Positions 11,520-24,550 of a stretch of DNA of 29,356 nt are shown here, piece after piece (the first letter of the stretch is position 1; each line of letters begins with the position of its first letter). Both the position numbers and the translations under genes were made by a program. Source of the stretch: Parvularia atlantis (lineage: Eukaryota > Opisthokonta > Rotosphaerida); assembly GCA_943704415.1 (NCBI GenBank), contig CALSCO010002191.1, positions 1 through 29,356 on the forward strand. The letters run 5' to 3'. The notes beneath the pieces are model-generated. The model was given only the letters and a program-made list of their open reading frames with translations. It did no database searches and was not told the DNA's origin.

Positions 11520-12890
11520 ATGTGCCGGTTCCTCGTCTTCCGCGGTCGGTGCGCGGTCGGGTGCGCGGTCGGGTGCCGTGCGCCGTACTGACGGGCGGGC
11601 TGGCGGGCCGCGCAGACACCCAATCCGCGTCGCCGACCTGATCACGCGGCCCGTGCACTCGATCATCAAGGTGCGCACGCGGGCGCGCGCTCCGTCGATG
11701 ACGCGCGCCAACGCGACGCGCGCGGTGTGTGCAGCAAAGCTACGACTCGCGGCTGCGCGTGGACGATGCGCGGCCGCTGAACGGCGACGGCTTCGGCGTC
11801 GGGTACCGCGCCCGTGTCGCGCAGCGGGTCCGGCCGTCCTGACGCGGACGCGCGCGCGCCAAGGTGGTACGACCCGGATGAGAGAGGGCAGACGTCGTCG
11901 ATCCCGTGCGTGTTCACGAGCGTCATGCCTGCGTACGCCGTGCCAGTGCGACGTGCGTGGCATCTTCGCTGACACGCAGCGCGCACACGCAGATGGAACA
12001 ACCCCAATCTGCTGCGGCTCGGTCTGCGCCGCCGCGTCGTGCACGCGCGCACATGCGAGGCTAACGCACGCCGCGGCAGCCGACAAGATCACATCGCACC
12101 TCGTCTTCGCGCACGTCCGCGCCGCCAGCAGCGACACGCCCGTGTCCGAGACCAACTGCCACCCGTGGCAGCACGGCAACTTCCTGTGGATGCACAACGG
12201 CTTCATCACGGGCTTCAGCAAGATCAAGCGGCGCCTGCGCGAGACCCTGCCGGACGAGCTGTACCTGATGATCTCGGGCAACACCGACTCGGAGACGGTC
12301 TTTGCGCTCTTCCTGAGCATGGTGAGCGGCGGCGCGGCACCGACGCTTGGCCCGCTGAGCCGCGGCGCGCAGCTGCACAAGCCGTATGACGCCGCGTTCT
12401 CGCTGGACGAGCTGCAGGCGGCCATGCTCCAGACCATCGCTGCGCTTAACCGCTGGCTGGACGAGGCCGGCGTGACCGAGGCGAGTCTGATGAACTTTGC
12501 CGTGTCCAACGGGACGCACGTGCTCGTGACGCGCTACAACAACCGCAACCCGGCGCAGGCGGCCTCGCTTTTCTACTCGTCCGGTGCGCGCGTGCGGGCG
12601 CGCGCGCGGTGTCGCGGCGCTCACACCGCACGGTGTCCCAGGCTCGCGCTTCGAGTCGTACCGGCCCGGTTACTACCGCATGGTCAAGGAGGACCGGCGC
12701 GAGAATGTGATCATCATCGCGTCCGGTGCGGGCCGCTCGCGACGGCGCCGACAACGACTGAGACGCAAGCGCGCGGGTGTGCACAGAGCCGACGACGTAC
12801 GACGAGCTCGACTGGCTGCCGGTGCCGCCCAACGCGATGGTCTGCGTGACGACGAACCAGAACGTGGTCGTGTACCCGATACCGCTCTAA
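11520..12890 (+). CDS. DUG3: Class II glutamine amidotransferase, Dug3-like
   Basis: Dug3 is the amidotransferase-fold subunit of the fungal Dug1-Dug2-Dug3 route that degrades glutathione and gamma-glutamyl peptides in the cytosol. The protein begins MCRFLVFRG, so Cys2 is the N-terminal nucleophile after Met removal. Next come ADLITRPVHSIIK, QSYDSRLRVDDARPLNGDGF leading to GVGWYDPDE, and CVFTSVMPAWNNPNLLRL across an intron. The substrate region HLVFAHVRAASSDTPVSETN leads to CHPW, then WMHNGFITGF and SGNTDSETVFALFLS. The C-terminal exons give FYSSG, ESYRPGYYRMVKEDR and PTTYDELDWLPVPPNAMV before TAA at 12888-12890. All expected amidotransferase motifs are present. About six introns of the local type are needed. 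It is convergent with eIF2B beta. Confidence 0.9.
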
Positions 12891-13108
12891 GCAAAGTGTC
12901 GGCTGCGTATCTGTCTCGCGTCGCAGCGGCCTCGCGCGACCGAGTCATCTTTCAGCCGCAGGAGCGTTGCTTTGGCCACGGGCAGTGTCCGCGCCACGCC
13001 CATGGAGGGTAGGGCGGGCGGGCTTGATAGTCCCGTGGCGGCCACCCCAACCGCCGCCACACCCTCGCCGCACCAGCCACACGCGTGTCGTCAGCATGCA
13101 CCGCTGCC
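12891..13108. other. Convergent spacer between Dug3-like and eIF2B beta genes
   Basis: About 218 bases between two stop codons, the longest clear intergenic gap among the recognised gene pairs. It should hold both 3' untranslated regions. No tRNA cloverleaf, repeat or convincing open frame was seen. A short GGGCGGGCGGG run lies near 13012. Confidence 0.5.
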
Positions 13109-14540
13109 TCAAATCACATTGTCCTCCGCGTTGTACTGCTCGCTCAGCAAGCGGTAGATGTACGACGGCGGATGCCCGGCACTGCGCGCACCGAGTGTGA
13201 GACATGTGCACGACGGAAGCAGCGCGGCGCAGCGCGCACATGTTGGTCACAAACAGGCTGACAAGCTCAGGCGGGATGTAGTCGAAGAAGGGCACGGAGA
13301 CGCTGACCTTTTCGGTGAACTCGGCTGCGCGGCACGCCGTCAGCAGCACGCGCGATGCGGTCGGCGTGCGCCGCACCGTCGTCAAACGGCAGCGCGGCCG
13401 CCGGCGTTGAGAGCAGGTTGAACGTATCCTGGTTGAACGCGTACAGCGGCGCGAGCTTAAACAGGCCCGTGAGCACGACGACGGGCGTGGCGTGGTGCTT
13501 CGCGGCTGACGCGACGAGGTGCGTCCCGCTGCGCGCGATCAGCCCGCCGTTGGCCAGCACTTTTGTGCGCGTGTAAATTGCGCAGCCGCTCGTCATGCAC
13601 CATCACCGCGCACCGGCGTGCGTGCCGATGATGACCTTGTTGACGCGCGCCATCATCGCAAAGACGGCGGCATCGGTGACGACGGTCGTGTCGATGCCGG
13701 CCCGCGACAGCTCCACGGCCGCCGTGTGCCCGTCGTACCAGGGCGCGGTCTCGGCCACGATCACCTGGAACTTGCGCTTGCGCGCGGCGGCCTTGAAGAA
13801 CTCGTTCACGGTGCGCGAGGTGCCGAGCGTGAGGATGACCTCACTGCGCGGCGCGTGCGCATCAGGCAAGACCGCGCAGCTCCGTCAAGCGCGCACTTGG
13901 TGTGGATGTACTCGAGCGCCTGCGCCGACACGGACGAGTAGAGCGTCTCGAGCTCGTCCAGCATCTGGTTGACGGCCTCGACCACAGCCGCCTTGAGGTC
14001 CGAGTGCGCCTTGGGCAGCGCGGCCGTCTGGGGCGACAGCGCGAGCACGTTGTACATGCTCGTCTGCGACGACAGCGGCAGCATGCCCGCGCGGTTGATG
14101 TCGGCGCTCGGCGCTGGCCCGCCCTCCTCGCTGCTGGCCTCCTCGCGCACGACCTTGAGCACGCGCCGGACGCTGTTGCCGATCGACAGCTCTGCCGCGC
14201 TGCGTGAGCCGAGCGCTGCACGCGCGACAACACACGAACGCCCACGCACCGAGCGGCGCCGCTTCGACCAGCGTGCGCCCGATCCCGCGCACGACGTCGA
14301 GCAGCGTCTCGACGGCCGCGACGCGCGTCTGCGTGATGGCCTGCAGCAGCAGTTGCAGCGTCTGCACGGCGGTCGCGTACGCGCCCACGACCTGCCTGCG
14401 GTGCGCCGTCAGCGCTGCAGGCTGTGGCGTTCACGTGCGCGCGCGCACCGCCGCTTGAGCTTGACGACGAGCGCGTCCACGTCCGCGGCCACGGCCGGCG
14501 GCAGCTGCGCGGCTGCTTCGGCTTGTGATACCGCAACCAT
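13109..14540 (-). CDS. EIF2B2: Translation initiation factor eIF2B subunit beta
   Basis: eIF2B is the guanine-nucleotide exchange factor for eIF2; beta is one of the three regulatory-fold subunits that sense eIF2 phosphorylation. The N-terminal helices read [20 protein letters not shown] and [20 protein letters not shown], with [15 protein letters not shown]. The Rossmann-like half has [38 protein letters not shown] and [20 protein letters not shown]. It then has [20 protein letters not shown] and [17 protein letters not shown], ending [18 protein letters not shown]. The last motif separates beta from alpha and delta. The start ATG at 14538-14540 gives [15 protein letters not shown]; an upstream in-frame ATG would overlap the NVL start. 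Five to six short introns are present. Confidence 0.9.
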
Positions 14541-14568
14541 CGCGAAAGACAAAGCAAGCACTCCTAGC
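14541..14568. promoter_or_regulatory. 28-base divergent start-codon spacer (eIF2B beta / NVL)
   Basis: Only CGCGAAAGACAAAGCAAGCA and eight further bases lie between the two ATGs. The stretch is purine-rich on the plus strand and less GC-rich than its flanks. Both genes serve protein synthesis (initiation and 60S ribosome assembly), so shared regulation is plausible. Confidence 0.5.
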
Positions 14569-19293
<4,725 letters not shown>

Positions 19294-19443
19294 GGCTGTG
19301 TGGAGGGCGGGGGGGTCGGGGCGCGGAGGGGCTGCGCGGCGGCGTCGTGAGGCGGCGGCGGCGGCGCCACAATCCGTGCGCGCCGGAAAAGGAGGAAGAA
19401 TTTGCGCGCCGGCGCCAAAACCCACATCGGATGGCCAAAGAGC
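19294..19443 (-). promoter_or_regulatory. PCNA promoter region with an E2F-like site
   Basis: The 150 bases between the PCNA start and the TTLL12 stop hold, at 19401-19420, TTTGCGCGCCGGCGCCAAAA. On the PCNA strand this reads TTTTGGCGCC, a match to the E2F consensus TTTSGCGC, followed by GGCGCGCAAA. PCNA is a classical E2F/MBF target, so cell-cycle control through this site is likely, though not shown. Confidence 0.6.
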
Positions 19444-21355
19444 TCACTGAAGCGGGCGGAACGACGGCGGCGGCGTGGCCTCGGCGCCGCACAGCACGGC
19501 GACGAGCTCGGTGGCAAAGGCCGGGTGGTATGCCGTGACCTGGTCGAGGTCCGGAAAGAAATTGCACTCGAGCAGCTTGGGACAGAACGCCTGTGCGCGC
19601 GCGCGCGCGCGCTGTTGCGGTCAGTGATGGGTAGCAGTCTCGGAAGCTTCGGGCACATGGCGCGCCTCGTCGAGCAGCACGTCGAGGCCGTAGTACGAGC
19701 GCGACCCGGGCCAGACACCGATGTGCTGCGCAGCGGCCAGCAGCAGCTCGCGCGCGAGCACGGCGAGCGCGTCCTCGACCTATTTGTCGCGGTCCGCCGG
19801 GTCACGCCGTCGCACATCCGCGGTCGTTTGCGCACACCTGGGCGACCCGCGCGGCCGAGAAGTGCTCCTCCAGGGCGGCGCGGTCGCGGTAGAGCTGCCG
19901 GCCGGCCACGTACTTGTGCACCGTGAACTGCACGTCAAACTCCAGCGACTCGTCCGGCGGGCGGTACGGCGCTGTGCGCGTTCGCGGTTTGCGTGCGGCG
20001 ACGGCGCACGACGCGGCTACGTGCACTCACCCTCGGCCAGGCGCGCGTAAAAGCCGCGGAAGAGAAACGCGCGCAGCGGCACAAACGAGCGCACGGCGAC
20101 GTACACGCGCAGGTCAAACTTGCGTTGCTCGCACAGCAGCGGCCGATCGACGTACTCCTGCACGACCAGGTCGGCCGGCGCGGCGGTCTCGATCGCCCGC
20201 ACGACCGCCAGGGGCGACCGAGTGAGGAACAAGCCGAGCGACCGTGCGGCCTGGGCCGGCTTGACGAGCCAGTACCGCGCGCGGCCGCGCCGAGCCTCGC
20301 ACCAGAAGTGGTGCACCTCCGTCGCGAGGTCGAACGCGCACGGGATCATGTGCGCGGCCGCCGCACCCACGCCGCGCACCGTCTGCACCAGCAGGTCCTT
20401 GCGCACGAGGCAGCCCTCGTACGGAAACTGCATCACGAGCTGGCCCACGGGCACCGCCAGAAACGCCCGTATGTTCGCGTGCTGCCACACGATCTGCGCC
20501 TGGTCGGGCGTGCTCACGAGCTCCACCAGCTTGTCGCCGGTGCGCTCGAGGCTCTGCCGCGCCACGGCGTAGTCGGTGAACAGTCGCGGCCGCTCGCCCG
20601 ACATGAACAGCGTCGCGAGGGCCTGGGTGCGCTCGCGCGCCTTGGGGTCGACGCGCGCTGCACACGGCGGTGCGTCAGGGTGCGTGCGCGAGCGTGCAAC
20701 GGCGCGCACGCACCCGCGACTGGAGTCGGCGCCACCACAGACCCCGGCAGCGGCGCCTGCAGGGCCTGGTCGATCGCTGCTGCCAGGGCATCGCGCTCGG
20801 CCACGTTGCACCATCGCGCGGTGTCTTCGCCCAGCCGCGCCACGAGCCGCGCCGCGCGCTGCACCGTCGGCTTGAGCTCGCCCATCAGCCGCACGCGCGG
20901 CGCCTCGCCCGCAGCCACCGGCGCGACCGCCTCGAGCTCGAGCGCGCCGCCGACGCAGCGCAGCGCGACGTTGGGCGGGTCGCCGAGCTCGGTGTGCGCG
21001 ACCCACGCCAGCTCGCGGTCAGGCAGCAGCCAGCGGTTGTCGGCGCGCACGAGGTGCGCCAGCACGGCCTGCTCGAGCGCCCACGCGTCCGCGCCGGCGT
21101 CCGCGCGCACCGCCCGCCGCACGGCCGCGCGCACCTCCTCGTCCAGCGCGGCAAGGCACGCGCCGAGGCCCGCCAGGTCCGCGCAGGCGAGCAGGCTCGG
21201 CACGGCGAAGCGCAGACCCGCAGGCACGGCTTCTGCGCCGCACCGTCAGCGCACGCGCGCACAGCCACGCGGCGGCAGCCCGCACCGCGCGCCGTCCACG
21301 CCATGCGCCCGTCGTGAGTCACGAAGCAGTCCGACCACGTGGCCGGCGCGCCCAT
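19444..21355 (-). CDS. TTLL12: Tubulin-tyrosine-ligase-like protein 12
   Basis: TTLL12 joins an N-terminal SET-like domain to a TTL (ATP-grasp) domain; it is considered a pseudo-ligase that affects tubulin tyrosination, histone H4 methylation and mitosis. The start ATG 21353-21355 gives MGAPATWSDCFVTHDGRMAW, and one intron leads to AVPAGLRFAVPSLLACADL. The SET-like part includes WLLPDRELAWVAHTELGDPP and ELKPTVQRAARLVARLGED. The TTL part has VRKDLLVQTVRG, DLATEVHHFWCEARRGRARY, WLVKPAQAARSLG, LVVQEYVDRPLLCEQRKFDL and RVYVAVRSFVPLRAFLFRGF. The tail reads LLECNFFPDLDQVTAYHPAF and stops at 19444. About six introns are present. TTLL12 is not general in yeast-like fungi, which argues against a reduced yeast. 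Confidence 0.87.
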
Positions 21356-21370
21356 GGTGCGGCGATTGTC
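21356..21370. promoter_or_regulatory. 15-base divergent start-codon spacer (TTLL12 / COG2)
   Basis: The TTLL12 ATG (21353-21355, minus) and COG2 ATG (21371-21373, plus) are separated by GGTGCGGCGATTGTC. Both starts are supported by in-frame splicing to conserved downstream exons. If TTLL12 instead starts at its second Met (MAWT), the gap would be about 50 bases. Confidence 0.5.
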
Positions 21371-24300
21371 ATGGCCGCGCAGGTGCGTCGCTGTCTGCGC
21401 GCCCTGCGCCCTGCGCCCTGCGTCCCTCACGCCCGCGCCGCTGCAGGACAACGGCGCGGGCCCCGCCCTGCCGGTGCTGTGCTTCGCACCGGCCGCGTTC
21501 GGCGCGGCGCAGTTCGACGTCGACGCGTTCATCAGCGCGCAGCGCTCGGTCGTTTCGCTCGAGCGCCTCCTGGCAGACCTGCAGGTGCGCGTGGCACCGT
21601 GCGCACCGCCCGCCGCGTGACGGGCCGGCGCACGGGGCAGACGTTCCAGCGGCACCTCAAGAGCGACCTCGTGGAGCTGATCAACAACGACTACGCCGAC
21701 TTCATCAACCTCTCGACCAACCTCGCCGGCCTCGACAAGGCGCTCGAGCACATCCGCGCGCCCGTCGGCGGCGTGCGCGATGACATCCAGGCGCGTGACG
21801 ACCCGCGGTATCTGCCCGCTCCGTCTTATGGGCGCACGTGGCACGCAGCGCACGCGCGACACGCTCAATGAGATCGTCGAGACGCTCGAGCGCAAGTTGG
21901 CCGAGCGCGCGGCCGTGCGCGAGAAGAAGGTGCGGCGCCGCGGCTGCCGAGCGCCGCACGCCTGATCGGGAGGGGGTGCAGACCGTGCTGCAGCTGCTGC
22001 TCAACATCAACGACTCGGTGCAGAAGGTCGAGGAGCTGCTCGGGATACGGGAGCGCGGGACGAGGTGCGTGTGCACCTCGCGTGCGCAGTCTGCTCGCGC
22101 TCACGCACCTGCGCAGAGACGTGCTGCAGGCCGACGGTGCCGGGAGCAGCACCGAGCGCGTCGCGAGCGTCTTCAACCAGCTGCAGTTCTACGTGTCCCA
22201 GGCGCGCGGTCTACCGCTGCTGACGATGCTGCAGCCGGTGCGCGTCGCGATGCGCCTCGGCTGCCGCTGGCTGCTGAGTACCGCACGCACCGCACACCGC
22301 AGCGCATCGTCAAGATCACCGAGATGCTCAAGCAGAGCCTCGAGGCGCTCTTCCTCGAGGGCATCCGCCAGAACGACCCTGAACGTCTGACGCAGGTGGC
22401 GACACGGCGAGGCACGCATGCCGTCAGCTCACGTGCACGCGCGCGACACAACAGAGCCTGCGCACGTACGCGCTCACCGACAAGACGAGCGATGCCGAGA
22501 ACCTGTACCGCGTCACGGTGGTGGCGCCGTTTGTGCAAAAGGCGCGCGGAGCTGCGTGCTGGACGCCAGAGCGATGCGCTAACGTCGGCCGTGCAGACGA
22601 TGACGAGCGAGTACCTCGAGACGCTGTGTGCGGGCGGGAGGTCCAAGACAGACGCCCTCGCCGTGCTGTACCAGGTGCCGGCGACCGCGCGCGCGCAGCG
22701 CTCTGGCGCACAAACGCGCACTCGCGGCGCCAGGAGGTGCTCAACTTCATCCGCATGGACCGCGCGTCCGTCCTGGGCATCACCAAGGGCATGCTCCGCG
22801 GCGCTGGCTACGACCTGTACTCGAACGGTGCAGTCGCGCGGCCCAGGGAACACAGACCTGCTGACGCACCGGTGCCGCAGCCATTTGGCCCGAGATCGTC
22901 GGTGCGATCAACAGCAACCTCACGGCCGTGTTCAACGCGGGCATCCCGGACGTGTTTCACAAGGCACATTGACGACACCGTGCTGCGCTCCGTCGCTGAC
23001 GCGCTCGCACTGGCAGAACTACTCGCACACGATGCGCTTCGTGGGCGACTTTGAGGCGCAGCTGCCGTCCGTGGCCGCGGTGCAGGCGCTGCGCGCGAGC
23101 GCACCGTACCGCCGCTTCATGGAGAAGTGGCATGAGCGCCAGCTGCCGATCTACTACCAGATCCGGTGCGCGTCGTCTTGCACGCCGCCCGTCCGCCGCT
23201 CACGCGCACGCGTGTTTGCGCAGCTTCAAGGAGATCTTCACCATCGTCGACAATGCCGTGCAGGGGCCAGACGTGGCGCGCGCCCCGAGCAACGGCAGCA
23301 GCGTCAGCCACGAGGCGCACTCTGCGTTCCAGCTGCAAGCGACCGCGGCCGTCTTCGCCGCCGTCGAGCGCTGCTGGCACCCGGACGTGTTCCTGATCGG
23401 CTTTGCGCACCGGTTCTGGAAGCTGACGCTGCAGGTGCGCGCACTGTGCTCGCGGCTGGTGCGGCTGCTGACGCCGCACGTGCAGCTGCTCGCGCGGTAC
23501 CAGTCTTGGGTCGAGACGCTCGTGCGCGCTGAGTCGAGCAACGGCAGCGCTGGGGAGGACGCCGCGGCTGCGCACACCGTTGCAGGCGTGGACATCGCCG
23601 CGCTCGTGCGCGTCATTGCCGACGTCGGCACGCTCGCCGCCAAGGTGCGCCTGCGCCTGAGTTATGCCCACGTGGCCAACGATCCCGTGCGCAGACCGAG
23701 GCGCTTTTTGAGAGCGGCATCGTCCCAACGCTGCCGCCGGCCTTTGTCGCCTTGCCAGCATTCCGCGGTGTGCACTGTGCCCGCTGGGCGGCCGCGACTA
23801 GGCCTGACGACGTGCGCAGAGTCGTTCAACACAGGGATAGCGCGGCTGCGGGCGCAAATCCCGACGGCGCAGGCGCAGCTTGTGCAGGTGCACATGGTTG
23901 CCGTCACGCGCTCGGCACGGCGAGCGCTCACCCGGCGGCGCAGGTGCTGACATCGCAGAGCGCGGATGCGCTCGAGGGCGTACGCGCGATTCCGGGCATG
24001 TACCGCATGACGAACCGCGAGACGCCCACGCGCGCACTCGCCTACGTTGACGAGGCGCTGGCACCACTGCAGACCTTCTTCGGTGGGCCACAACTCAAGC
24101 ACGTGCCCGCGGGCATGCCGGACGCGTGGCTCATTGCCGTGTGCACGGGCCTGGCGCAGCGGTGCGCGGTTGACTGCGCCACGCGCGCCGCGTGTTGACG
24201 CATGTACACGCGTGCTGCAGCTACGGCGCGCTCGTGACCGAGGTGTTGCAGACGGTGCGCAAGACCGAGGACACGCTGCAGCGACTGAAGAAGACCAAGC

Positions 24301-24503
24301 GCAAGACCACGACGACCGCGACGGCGGCGGAGGCAGACGGCGCGGCGATGTCGGACGAGGACAAGATGCGTCTGCAGCTGTCGCTTGACACAGTACGGTT
24401 CGAGCAGGAGCTGTGCGCGCTCGCGCGGCACTCGCCCAGGCTCGAAGACGTGCGCCGGGCGGCGCTGGCGCTGCAGCAGGCACAGGCCGACACGCGGCCC
24501 TAG
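21371..24503 (+). CDS. COG2: Conserved oligomeric Golgi complex subunit 2
   Basis: COG2 is a lobe-A subunit of the COG tether for retrograde intra-Golgi vesicles. Exon 1 is only MAAQ, followed by an intron ending 21466; exon 2 reads DNGAGPALPVLCFAPAAFGA and QFDVDAFISAQRSVVSLERL. After the next intron, HLKSDLVELINNDYADFINL and STNLAGLDKALEHIRAPV form the COG2 N-terminal signature. Middle exons include LLNINDSVQKVEELLGI, VTEMLKQSLEALFLEGI-like sequence and MRFVGDFEAQLPSVAAVQAL. The C-terminal exon has LVTEVLQTVRKTEDTLQRLK, then DEDKMRLQLSLDTVRFEQEL and ends QADTRP at 24503, matching the COG2 tail. The gene contains about a dozen GTGCG-type introns. Its stop is 47 bases from the stop of the methylase gene. 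Confidence 0.9.
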
Positions 24504-24550
24504 AAACACTCTTTTGCTTTGTTTTGTGGTACAGTGCGTGTCGCTCTACA

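Noticed and set aside
12891-13108. Possible tRNA or small RNA in the Dug3/eIF2B spacer
   Set aside because: I could not fold a cloverleaf with A- and B-box sequences. The short inverted GC runs are not more than expected here.
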